Shown here one piece after another: positions 30,101 through 41,328 of a stretch of 64,000 nucleotides of DNA. Both the position numbers and the translations under genes were made by a program. Within the stretch, counting starts at the first letter, position 1. Every line of letters starts with the position of its first letter. The stretch covers positions 45,421 to 109,420 of the forward strand of contig NW_005179074.1 of NCBI RefSeq assembly GCF_000350225.1, written 5' to 3'. The DNA is from Chondrus crispus (lineage: Eukaryota; Rhodophyta; Florideophyceae; Gigartinales; Gigartinaceae). The notes beneath the pieces were generated by a model. That model did not search any database, was not told the origin of the DNA, and was given only the letters and a program-made list of their open reading frames with translations.

Positions 30101-31117
30101 GTTGGTGTCATTGAAAATGACATCGTAGGTGTAATTTTCGTTCGACAGACTCGCAAACTTAAAGAACCAGAGCCGTGGTCCGCGGTCGATTTGTATCATC
30201 GTAGGCCTTCGTTTCTCCGTTTTTCTGAGCATCCCAACTCTCTGCGCCTACTAAATGGGAAGTCCCTTGACTTGGCGCTCCAGACGGGTGCGCGTTCTTG
30301 ACTTGTTCTCGTCCGTCTGTTGATCTGCCTTGAAGTTATGTTGCTCGGAGTCCGCGATACGCGGTTGAGTCGCCGAAGTCCTACAACAGAAACAACAAAA
30401 AGATAGAATAGAATCCAGTGTAACAAAACAAAGTAAAAAAAGAAAAGGAACAGAGAACGAACAAAGAAACAAAATAATTGAAGAGAGGGTGTGGTGGGTG
30501 AGTGCTGAATGGATCGGTCGGCAAAATAGTACTGCGTCTTGTCGTCGACGTCGGTCGCTGCGGGGTTAATTGTAGCTGCGTCCTCGTGATGGTGGTCCTT
30601 ATGGAAGGACGTCCTTGCTCGTCAAAGGGGGGGGGGGAAACGTGTGTCAGTAGTGAGTGTGTCGATCGGTCGCCATGCGAGGTCGGGTGTCACTCGACCG
30701 CGGGACGACTTAGGATATTTAAGCCGTCGATTTTGGCAAGCGACAACAACTTTGCGTGCGGACTGCAGTTGCAGCAGTATTTTCCTGCTTCTCGATTATA
30801 GTTTCGCAGCATGCGGGAATCGATTTCTCACTTGTGTCGCCTGTTCAGCGGGTTGTTGTCGACACGCCTAATTTTTTTGATTACCTCATACGCCACGAGA
30901 ACGGATCGCCTGTTAGAAACGTCATTTCTCGTGCGTGCCGTGATGATGCGTGTGTGTTTTCCGAGTGGCTCAATGCCTCATCCAAGGATACAGTCTCGCT
31001 TCTCTGCCTTGCTCTCCTTTCCTTCAAACTCCTTATTTGCGCACCTCGTAGATGCGTTACGTCCTCAAAGTTCTGACCTCTCTGTTGTCTCTAGCCTACT
31101 AATTATATTTACGATCG
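27151..31117. other. Remainder of the B2 3' region, no recognisable gene
   Basis: 27250-27900 is strongly pyrimidine-rich on the plus strand, with repeated TTCCTCCTCTTT blocks. 28000-31100 has short open frames on both strands with no motif I recognise. Runs of G occur at 29334-29343 and 30628-30637. It separates the chromodomain of B2 from its polypurine tract. Confidence 0.5.
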
Positions 31118-32986
31118 CTATCCCTGTTGTGCGTGCGACGCTTGCGTGGGCAAGGGTAGCTTTTTCCTTCGGAAATATGTGACTACCGCGCTGCGGGGGA
31201 TCTGCTCAATAGGTTCCCACGTTGCGTCCTCGTTGGTATACCCATACCACCTCACTTTGGGAATTAATTTCTCCTCGTCGTAGACGTGGTCCACGATCTT
31301 GTCGATCACATACTCCTGACTCTCGGTTCCTTCTTCCTGCGTGTCCAACTGTCCTTCCCCTTTCCGAAGATCTTTCAACTCATTCTCTTCTCTGGATTTT
31401 CCGAACTCGCGTAGGTCTGGAGGTGTCTCCGCTGTCGACGTTCGACCAACTAACTTATCCTGGTCCCCCGTCGTAGGCGCACGGGTGTGAGGACGTTCCT
31501 CGTCCTCCATTACCTCTCCTTCTTCGTTTAGCTCCGGCTCTCCCAGGAACTGTAGCGCTTGCCGTAGGCCAGTTATCGGCGCATAGTCCGTCGGGCTTGG
31601 GGCTAACTCCACCCTGTCTCGCGATACGCGTTCCTCCTGATCGCCAATGGCAATGAATACCGTATGTTGATCCGATCTTCGGACCTGATAAGGTCCTATG
31701 GCGACTTGTGCCAGCTTGTGTTTCGGTTCGCTAGCTGTGCTCTGCTCCTTCCCAAGGAACACGTAGGACCCCGGTGGGATCTCATATTGCGGTTTGCGAA
31801 GGCGTGCGTCGAACTTTCGCTTGTACCGTGCCTGTTCTTTTCGCAGGCTCTTATCAGCGCCTTTCATCAGGCTTTCCAACCACGACTGCCATTTCAGGTA
31901 GTACGCTCGATTCGAGCAAAATCCTTCCAAACTTGGCTGTGCTTGTAACGCAATGCTTCTCGGCGCCCGAGCTAACACCAGCTCGAAGGGCGCGATATTC
32001 GTAGTTCGATGAACTTGCGTGTTGTATGCGAACGTCACAGCGTCGCTAAATAGGTCCCAGTCCTTGGGATGCTCTCCAACGTATTTTCGCAACGCGGAAG
32101 TCAGCGTGCGGTTAAACCTCTCAACTTGGCCGTTGGCTTGCGGGTGGTACGTAGTCGTGAACACATTGCCTATTCCGAGAATTCGGCAGACATTCTGAAA
32201 GAACCGGGCCGTGAACTGTGTTCCATTGTCGGACAGCAGCTTGGCCGGCGGTCCGTACACGAATACCCAATGGTGAACGAAGGCTTGTGCGATGTGCGCA
32301 GCTGATATCTTCTTCAACGGTACGGTTCGTACTAGTTTCGAGTATCGATCGCTGATCACGAGAATGTACCGATTTCCTCGTTTAGTTGTAATTAGCTCGC
32401 CGAGGATGTCGATGGCGACAAACTCCAGCGGAGCTTTGGGCGTGAACAGCTTCATTTCCTTCGTGTTTCTTCTTAACTTCACCCTCTCCCGCGCACATGC
32501 GGCGCAATTCTTCGCGACTGCATAGCAGTCTAAGGCCATCGTAGGCGAATAAAAATATCTTCTCAAAGTCTTGTAAAGTTTCCTGCCTTCCGGGTGGCCT
32601 GCCAATTTTGCGTAGTGGCTCAACCCTAGGACGCGGTCCTTTAACGATTGTGGTATCACCACTTGTACAAACTCTGCCGCGGTACGGCATAGAGTTCCTT
32701 CGAGTTCCTCGGTCTCCGTGCTGAACGTTCTCACCTTTCCGGCGTCCATTTCTTCCTTGATGCGGATGCAGAAGGGGTCGACGGCTTGCTTGCGAATGAT
32801 CTCCTCCGGAGTGACAGCTTGGAATTGATCGAGGCGATCAGGGGCGGTCCCTCCCTCAAGAGCGAGGATGTCGTCTAACGCGTCAAAACTTTCCTCGTTC
32901 TCCACTGTACCCTCAGCCGGTTCGGCCATAAAGCATTGGATTTCGTCGTCGATTTCGTCGACGTTTTCTCCTGCGGTCCGTAATCT
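31118..32986 (-). pseudogene. gypsy B2 integrase with C-terminal chromodomain
   Basis: A 603-codon open stretch. After an acidic linker (VENEESFDALDD) come the H2C2 zinc domain (HYAKLAGHPEGRKLYKTLRRYFYSP, CAACAR), the rve core (FVAIDILGELI, LLSDNGTQFTARFF, ANGQVERFNRTL), a GPY/F-like module (GPYQVRRSDQHTVFIAIG, ERVSRDRVELAP), a charged linker, and a chromodomain near residues 530-585 (YVIDKIVDHVYDEE, VRWYGYTNEDATWEPIEQI). Chromodomains of such integrases bind modified histone tails and steer insertion. It is separated from RNase H by a nonsense codon at 32987. Confidence 0.9.
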
Positions 32987-35569
32987 TTACAGGGCATCAG
33001 CTTGACTGTTCGCCTTGCCCTTCTTGTACTTGATTTCGAAATCGAATTCCGAGATGCGGAGCCTCCATCGGATTAATCTCCCGCTGGGGTCGGTTACGTT
33101 CATCAACCACCTCAATGAGGCGTGGTCGGTATGCACGATGAAGTGCTCGCCATATAGATATGGTCTTAGAGTCTGTACGGCCCAAATTACTGCTAGGCAT
33201 TCTTTTTCTGATACAGAATAGTTTCTCTCGGCTGCGGCTAACGTTCTTGAAAAGAACCCAATGGGTTTGCGTTGCGCATCCGGGTGTGTTTGAAATAATG
33301 CAGCGCCGATTTGATAGTCGCTTGCATCGGTATCTACCGAGGACGGTAGGTCGTTCTTCGGCAACGCCGACACCGGCAGTGCCAGGATGGCGTCCTTGAG
33401 CTTATGAAAAGCTTTCTCGCACGGTTCGTCGAATCTTTCCAACTGGACCGGTTGTCCCTTCTTCAACAGTTGATTGAGCGGATGCGCGATTTTTGCATAA
33501 TGCGGAACGAATCTGCGGTAGACATTACAAAGTCCCCAGAAGCTCCTGAGCTGGGTCTGCGTTTGAGGGTACGTCGCTTGTTCCAATGCGACGATTCGCG
33601 CAGCGTCCACTTCCAATGTACCTGGCCGAACGACATGGCCCAGGTACTTGATCTTTTCGACGAAAATTTCACACTTGCGAAGATTGAGCTTCACACCTGC
33701 CTTCTCCAATACAGAAAGTATTTCATCCACGTGCACAATGTGATCCTCCCACGACTTGCTAAAAATTATTATGTCGTCCAGATACACCAAACAGCACTTC
33801 CAACGGAACGGAGAGAGCAGGATATCCATTGCTCTCTGAAACGTCGCTGGCGCGTTAGTTAGCCCGAAGGGCATTCTTGAGAAGCGATACAGTCCTGAGT
33901 TACACGAAAATGCGGTCTTGTCGCGGTCGCGCTCAGGGATAGGCATCTACATATTCCGAGATCGCGTCCAACGCGGAGAAAACCTTGGTGTCACCAAGCG
34001 AGTCCAGGCACTCATCCATGCGCGGTAAGGGGTACGTGTCCTTCACCGTCACGGCGTTCAACCTGCGGTAGTCTACGCAGAAACGCATTGACCCGTCCGG
34101 CTTGGGCACCAGCAACACGGGCGACGCCCATTCTGACTGCGCTGGTTCTATCACTCCTGCCTCCAACATCTTCTGCACCTCTGCATCTTCTACTTCGCGG
34201 GCTTTAGGCCCGACCCGATACGAGGCTTGTGCAATGGGACGAGTCTCGAGGATCAACTCGATCCGATGGACTGTGGTATTAATTTCGCCAAGCGTCCCAT
34301 CCCACATCCTTGAATACTTCTTCAACATCCGACGGAACCGCTCGCGCAACCGGTCCGGCACGTGGCTCAGGTCGAGTTCCTCCACGTCCGGCGGGGGAGG
34401 CTCAATCCGCCGCTCCGGCGTCGTAGTTGCCGTCGCGGAGAGATTTTCCTCCCGTTCTCCTTGCTGGTCCTCGCGATCTTGATCCGACGGTTCGCATCTT
34501 GCCTCGCCTGTAGGCGTCTTGGTGGAATTAGAAAAAATTTCCTTCTTCCTTTCTTGAATTCCGAGAACTTCACCAATAGTGGTTTTGCTCTCGAGCACGG
34601 CCCTCGGGTGCGGTAATAATTCTGCCACCACTTGGCCTTTTTGCCCCCTGACAGGGTACGTCCTAAAATTCGCAACGAGTAAACGAAATGGCCGGTCAGG
34701 CTCGACCTGAACAACGCCATTTGTACACGTCAGCCTGTGCCTTTCGTACAACGACCAGTACGGCTGAACCACAACCAAGCCCGCCCTCTTCGAGGTGCAT
34801 TCCACGACGCGTTGCGTCCCTGGCTCGATAGTCGTGGCTCTTGCCACTTTTACCTTAGGGGAAATTCGCTCCACCTTTCCATCATTCTCGTCCTCTCCCG
34901 GGACGAGATTCTTCTTCCCTTTTCTCGTCGAGAACCGCCTAACTATCGGAACCTCCGAGAAATCCGCCAACTCAACCGTTTTTTCCTTGGATAAATTGCT
35001 TCCACAAACCGGTCACAGTAGTCCGCGCCTAGAATTAGTGGGACGGCTAGTTTTTCGCATACAATAAACTCGGCTGCGGCCACAAATTTTCCAGGCCTCA
35101 CAGGCATTCTAATTGTGCCGAGAGTCCGGAGTGGCCTATTGTTCGCGTCGCCAATGTCTTGGGTCGGTCCGTATGACACTAGAGATTCCATTCCAGCTGG
35201 GAGCTCCGATTTTCGCACAAGGTTTGGTCCCGCGCCGGTGTCCAAAACAGACAACACCCGGCTCATCAATCGGACTGTTGGTCCAATGTCCGCGTAAACT
35301 TTGTAGTTTTTTCGCGCAAGAACCAAAATCTTCTCGGGACACTCCCTTCGCTTAACCCTGTACCAGGGTCTTCGAACTTCTTCCAACGGATGATCTCGGG
35401 CTCGGCTCAAAATTTTCTTGACTTGAGCTGCCCCTTTTGGGCTTATCCACCAATCCAACAACCTCCTCATCGGGGCCTGATTTTTCCTTTAGAGACGGGG
35501 AACGGGGCTGAGCCCCGGGCACAGTACGTCTACCCTGTGCCTCTCGCGACTCATGCAGGATTCCCCTCT
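32987..35569 (-). pseudogene. gypsy B2 protease, reverse transcriptase and RNase H (broken)
   Basis: Protease DTGAG lies in 34943-35470, RT palm motifs (MRFCVDYRRLN, FGLTNAPATFQ, LVYLDDIIIFS) in 33933-34970 and 32987-33946, RNase H (DTDASDYQIG, HTDHASLRW) before the stop TAA at 32987. Single-base frameshifts near 34960 and 33940 break it. B2 shares with B1 an indel about 100 bases after the gag stop that B3 lacks. Confidence 0.9.
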
Positions 35570-37875
35570 CTAGTTTTCCTGCCGCTGCGGGATCCTTCTC
35601 ACATCCGACGGCGCGGGCCCCGCAGCGGGCCCTGTGAAGGGTTGGTTCGACCTTGGCGTTGAAGCACTCGGCGTGCTCGCCGTCTGCGAATCGAACCAGT
35701 TCTTGACCTTCAGATAACTCGTCGATGGTATCCCTAACCTCTCCATCGGAGACAACGCCTCATAATTTTCCAAAACTCGGTGCATTTCCCGGAGGGAAAG
35801 AATGCACGTTGGCGCGGCGTGCCCCTTTTCATAGCAATGATAGCACACCAGTCCGTGCGTCTTGACGGGATATTGCGGCCTATGCCCTCCACGGGCCGGC
35901 GGTTTTCCTTGACGTTGCGGCCTTCCCATCCAGCCTGGCCTTCGGAATGTCGTACCCTTGTCTTCCATCGGAATGCGCGGCACCGGCGTGTGGCCGCGCC
36001 CCCGAAACATCATCACGAGATCCGTGGGCTCTGAAAACGACTCCGTCGTGTATGCAGGCGGCGATAAAGTTGACGACCTGCTGTCCCCGTAGTCCTCGTG
36101 TCCGTAGCCCTCCGATGGCTCAATGAACTCGCCTTCGGCTACTAACGCTCCTTCGTAGTGATTTTCGCTACTTCCATGCGCACCGCGCTCATCTGACGCG
36201 GAAATAGACTCGTCTAAATGGACGGCGGCGTGACTTTTGCGACCGGGATAAGAAGCCCTCGGCTTCTTACCGGCCCTAATTGTCGACGGCGTCTGAATCG
36301 TGACCTTCTTGGTCTTCTTGTCCTTAGCGCGGCTCGCCGAGCCATGCGCCTTCGCGTAATTAACTAGTCTCAAAAACGAAACGTCCTGATTTTCTTGCCG
36401 GTATTGAGATACCATCGGCTTGATACTCGAATCGAGTCCTTCAATAAACATCGTCATTTGTTCTTCCATCGAATATACTTTTCCACATCGATTGCTTGCG
36501 TCCGTCAGACGGATATAAAATTCCATCTTGTCTTCAGACGGTCTTTGCTGAACTTCTCGCAATGCGAGCACGGCTTGACGGATCGCCTCGTCGGTTGCGA
36601 AAGTCCTCAACAACCACTGTACGGCCTCCGGCCAAACGGATATCTTTCCGTGAATAGCCCCGGCCGTCTGAGACACCGAATTGTACTGTCTCAAGGCGAT
36701 GCCGCTTAAAAATTCAGGCAACAAGCGGATCGCTTGCCCCTCGTTCATTTCTTGAGTATCGAACTCTTGAACCAATTTGGCAAAACATCCAACACAAGGA
36801 CCCCGTCCTCACCTGTGAACGTGTTGTCCTTCTTCACCTTAGGCGGAATATCTCTCCTGATTTCTCGCACGGCGGTCCGCCGGGAACTTGACAAATATGT
36901 CTGCAGGTTCCGCAAGCGGTATGTTCGGTACGAAAGTAATTTCTTGAAGAGGTAGTTGGTCGGACTCAGCTCCTCCAACTCCTCCCATCGCGGCCCGCGC
37001 CGCGTTGCGACATCTTCGGGCTCCGCGTCCTTGTCTCTCCGCGAGGCGGACGAAGTGACTCCGCCTCGTCTGGAGGAAATTTTCTTGCTGGACGAAATTC
37101 CGTTTCCTTCTTCTGAACGGCGTTCGGAATCGCCCGAATGGTTCGACGAACCGCCGTCACCATCTTCGGAGGGACCAAGCGACTCCCACTGTGAGTCGCG
37201 GTTCTCCGGATCGTCACTACAGTGACCCTTGCTTGCACGTCGCTTGTCCTTCTTCGAGGGCTTCGACTTGGAACTCCGCTGCCGAGCGGGCTTGTCCTTC
37301 TTCGACCGACGGTCGCCCTCTCTACCCGAAGGGAGCGGCTCGTCGTCCGATCCTTGCGGAGCTTGATCCGCGGCCTGCTCAAGGTCCTTGAGACGTTGCG
37401 CGGCGCGATCGAATCGGTCATCGATGCTTGTCCTAAATTTTCCTAAGGACTGCAAGGCTTGATTTGCGTCGCGCCTCGCGTCCTTGACTGAAATTTTCAA
37501 CGAAGCTAGGACCTCCGGCTCCAGACCGTCGGTCGCCTCACCTCGCTCCTTCTCGACGAGATCCACTCGAGCCGACAACTCTCCCAAAACGGTGTGTAAC
37601 TCGGATGCTTGCAACTCCAGTTGCTTCCGGACGAGGGCTAATTCAGCCTCGAGATTCTTCGTCATCTCTTGGCGAATTTCCTCGCCCATCTTCTCGAACC
37701 TGTAGGATCGGTTATCCTTGTCGGCTTCAATCCTCGTCGGGGATTCTTGACCTTCGGGATCCGTGGCCGTATTGGCCTGGCTTCGGGTGAGAGGACCTCG
37801 CGGGATCCTCGACGCCCTTGGCGATCCGCTCCTACTCGCCCCGGGACCGACGTCTCCGGGGGCGCTTGTCGACAT
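35570..37875 (-). pseudogene. gypsy B2 Gag (one frameshift)
   Basis: The ATG at 37875 (MSTSAPGDVGPG) starts a 376-codon part with a coiled coil (about residues 55-120), Ser/Lys-rich linker and capsid start. A frameshift near 36770 moves the rest (MNEGQAIRLLPEFL, zinc knuckle CYHCYEKGHAAPTC) to a second frame ending at TAG 35570. This is the most complete gag of family B and gives the expected order for the rearranged B1 copy. Confidence 0.88.
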
Positions 37876-38042
37876 GGTTCGTTACCAAAAACGAACCTAA
37901 CTTAACACAAAAGAAAAAAATAGAAAACGACACCGCACCTGAATAAACTTACGTCGCAGAGAAAACTCCTGTAGTCCGTTTCAGCTTACGCAGTTTCTAG
38001 GTCGGGTCTCCTGCACGCAATTCTACGTCGGGAGACCACTTT
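37876..38042 (-). promoter_or_regulatory. gypsy B2 leader: primer-binding site and possible intron
   Basis: The primer-binding site (38021-38038, one mismatch to the consensus) is followed by a second CCCGACCTAGAA copy near 37994-38005. A GTAAGT donor-like site (37947-37952, minus strand) is followed by a T-rich tract and TTAG before the gag ATG; B3 has the same arrangement (56167-56172). Confidence 0.5.
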
Positions 38043-38395
38043 TGTGGTGCAATGCGCCTGTCAGGCAGAGACCAAGGTCCGACGGTCCAACACAAACAAC
38101 AACAACAAAAACAACAACTGCCAACGGCACAGCGCTACGGAGTGTTCGAAGCTCCCTGTCCTCTTTAAACGGGTTTGCAGCCCGCAGTAGCTCGGATCCC
38201 TGATAGGGGGGGGGGGCAAAAAAAAGGGCCCAGCCCGGGATCGGTAAATGGTGGTAAAAACTTGTAAAGGCAAATGCTCGACAAGTTCGGAGGGGTGTTT
38301 AGGTAAACCTGGTCCGATGGGTCGTAAATCTAATGCTCGTAAAGCGCCTTGTACACCTTATACCCTTGATAAGGTCTTCCATGGAAACGTTGCAA

Positions 38396-39242
38396 CTGTA
38401 GTATAANNNNNNNNNNNNNNNNNNNNNNNNNNNNNNNNNNNNNNNNNNNNNNNNNNNNNNNNNNNNNNNNNNNNNNNNNNNNNNNNNNNNNNNNNNNNNN
38501 NNNNNNACACCCACAAGCCGGCTTCGCCTCCGCCCGTTTGTACTGGATCGTTACCCAGTACCGCGCCGGGGCGTCGAGGCGTCGAACCGCTCGCGCGTGC
38601 CCGCGTCCTCCCCGTCCCGCTCTACCACGCTACCCGGGCCCGTGTAGTATAATCACCCCCAACGAGGAGGGGGGTGAGTACTGACAGTTCGGAAAGACCG
38701 CGATCGGCGGGAAGATAGAAGCACGGCCCACCCACGGTACCGAGCACGGGCTGGAGGTAGCGGTGGTAGAGCGGGATCGGGGAGGACGCGCGCACGCACG
38801 AGCGGTTCTACGCCTCGACGCCCCGGAGCGGTACTGGGTGACGATCCAGTACCGACGGGCGGAGGTGGAGCCAGCTCGTGGGCGTGCTACGCGCGTCCTC
38901 AACCCGCGCGCGGTGCGACTCCTAGGTAAAACGGACGGAAGTACCTAAAAGTAGGCGGGCAGACCAAGGTGGAGGATCCTTGACAAGTCCGTGCTTGTCG
39001 TCCTCCACCGCCGGCGGTCCGCTCATATTTAATGTACATTGTAGTCTATCATAACTCTACAGTAGTGCCGGTCGACCGACAGTGTAACGCTGTCAGCCGT
39101 CGGGGCTGACAGTCCACGTGTAGTACGCGTCCCGTACACGTGGGGGACACGTGTGTGCGCGCGTAGCTGTAAGGCTCGTGCCTAACTGTCGCTGATCTAA
39201 TCCTAATCTAATTTCCGAATTTCCGTTTGGGGTTATACCACA
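38396..39242 (+). mobile_element. Family A insertion in the B2 LTR, with assembly gap
   Basis: The target duplication GCAAC is at 38391-38395 and 39243-39247. The insertion begins TGTAGTATAA, then 100 Ns (38407-38506), then 136 bases that are an inverted piece of a family A LTR, then an LTR copy 38643-39242 (600 bp, ends TGTAGTATAA and TTATACCACA). The gap may hide a whole element; the inverted piece may be real or a misassembly. Confidence 0.8.
38407..38506. other. Assembly gap (100 N)
   Basis: A run of exactly 100 undetermined bases, a common placeholder for a gap of unknown length. Confidence 0.99.
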
Positions 39243-39862
39243 GCAACGTAGCCCGTCGGGAGAGAAGAAAACGTAGCAGCGCTACACCGTCGTACTGCCC
39301 GATGGCAAAGTACCAACAACGGATCGGTCGCAACCAGATTCCGATGGAACCAACACTGAGAAAAGCACCACTGGTGCACCAACACAGAAGCCCGATGGCA
39401 AATGACGTCACGTTGCCGATCGCAATCCTACAAGGTTGGACAAACTCAAGATTAAGGGAATTAGGATAGGGAAGTAAAGGAAAATTGATAAGGAAAAAGG
39501 GGACCCCCCAGCGCTGAAAGATGCCGTAGGCTTAGGTAAAAGGGAGCGTCTTGGTAGAGACGGACTTCGACCAAGGCGACATTCAACTCCGGCAACTCGG
39601 GTTACCTTTACTGACTTCTTCGTCAGAGGGCTAAGGTATATATCGCCCCGCCGGAGCCACTACAGTAGCTCACGGCACTAGATCCTAGATCTAATCTAAT
39701 GTCAGCAAAATTAATGCCAACTAATTAACTAAATAAAATAAAATAATTAAAAATTAAAACTGTGCAATTATTCACACGTGTGTCCCCCAACCCGGACTAC
39801 TTTTCATATCCAAATATTTTCCTTTCTTTTCATCCCCCTTTTCAGGTGCGTATTGCACTACA

Positions 39863-40689
39863 TGAGGCTTTCGTCGACCAGAACATACACAGCCGGTGGA
39901 GAATACGCACCTTGAACGAAAAGAGGAAGCAAAAGGTTCCATAAAGGCGAAGACATGGTGTGGACATGGTCTGTTTCTATTCGTCTGGTAATAACGTTAC
40001 ACGGATGTGTACACGTTTCATCCCGACCGTTTCAGATGAATTTGATCATTTTCACGTACGAAAAGGATCCCAAATTTGAGATCCCTTTCCAATAAGATCT
40101 GAATGCTGGCAAAATTGCGCCGTGGAAAAATAACGTCAATTCACATATGAGCCTTTGAGGGCGGCGTTTAGCGCGGCCAGGGATACGAACACTTCGGATC
40201 AGATTCGGACATGATTGCGCTCTTAAGTGAGTTCCAAATGTCTAGTTTCACATGTCCAGCTTCACATGTCCAGCCCCATCTCATAAGGCCTCCGCCGTCT
40301 ATGCCAGTCCCCACTCAGATCCTCCACCAGGTAAGTACGGGCTTTCCTCGCTCCCCTTCTCAGATTACCAGATCACTAACCTGTTTGCTCTTCGTTTCCA
40401 TGCATTTTCAATGATCAGAGCGCGCGCGTCGATTACGTAGTCGAGTGCAGGTAAGCCATTCACAGTGACTCCCAACGAGCGTGCTTCTGTGGCAACAAGT
40501 ACTAACCCAACCGCTATCTCCTCACGCATATCACTGAGCTTGTCAACGTACGGATCATGGTCGTGCTCTCCTCTGGAACGCCATCTGAGAGTAAGTTACT
40601 CACTGAGTCTGTCTACAGTCCTGAGCGCGATATCTGCAACAACCAGTACTAACCAAAGCGGCGTCCGTATTCCTAAGTCCTCTCACTTC
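39863..40689. other. Unique spacer left of element A2, no gene seen
   Basis: No homology to the surrounding elements is visible. It was contiguous with 49837-50486 before A2 inserted. The last five bases, ACTTC (40685-40689), are one copy of the A2 target duplication. Confidence 0.6.
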
Positions 40690-41315
40690 TGTAGTATAAA
40701 CACTCCCAACGGAGGGGGGTGTATACTCAGTTCTTGCGGAGACCCCGATCGGCGGGAAGACGGGAAGCAACCCCAACTAACGGAACCGGGCGAGCCCGGG
40801 GTAGCAGTGGTAGAGCGGGTACGGTCGGGGACGCGCGCACGCGCGGGCCGATCTACGCCTCGACGCCCCGGCGCAGCGCTGGGTGACGTACCAGCGCTGA
40901 CGGGCGGAGGCGGATCTAGGCTCGCTCGCGTGCTTGCGCGTCCCCTGCCGGCTCGGTTCCTAACTAGATACGGGCTAGTGGGAACCCGTTCTAGAATAAG
41001 CGGGGCGAGGTTGACCAAAGGCGTAGGTTCTGGACAAGCTCGTGCTTGTCCTCCCCCCACCGCCGTCGGTCGCTCGCGTATTTAATGTACAAGTTAATCC
41101 TATCATACTACAGTACAGTACGGACTGTACTGTAGTGCTACTGTAGTCAGCGCGGGTCGGCCCGTGCTGACTGTACACGTGTGTTACACGTATTAGCACA
41201 CGTGTGCGTGCGCGCCCCGTACACGTGTTGGCTCGTGCGGAGATACTGTGGAGCTCGGGCTCTACAGTAGCCGATCTGATGTATATCTAATTCCGGTAAG
41301 GGGGGTTATACTACA
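40690..41315 (-). repeat. 3' LTR of A2 (626 bp)
   Basis: See the pair at 49206-49831. It contains three strong hairpins on one strand: CTACAGTACAGT/ACTGTACTGTAG, GTCAGCGCGGG/CCCGTGCTGAC and GGACAAG/CTTGTCC. Confidence 0.93.
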
Positions 41316-41328
41316 CCGGCCCCCCCTT
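41316..41328 (-). promoter_or_regulatory. Polypurine tract of A2
   Basis: The minus strand reads AAGGGGGGGCCGG directly before the 3' LTR. The preceding codons HVDADVHT-stop resemble the end of the chromodomain frame at 46786, where a second AAGGGGGGCCC occurs. Confidence 0.7.

Larger units (their letters stand above)
38043..39862 (-). repeat. 5' LTR of gypsy B2, split by a family A insertion
   Basis: The LTR parts are 38043-38395 and 39248-39862, about 968 bp when the insertion is removed, matching 21106-22071 and 24133-25095. Its outer flank is TGAGG (39863-39867). Confidence 0.85.

Noticed and set aside
28443-30801. Host genes in the B2 3' region
   Set aside because: Short open frames on both strands without a recognisable motif, consistent start or splice signals.
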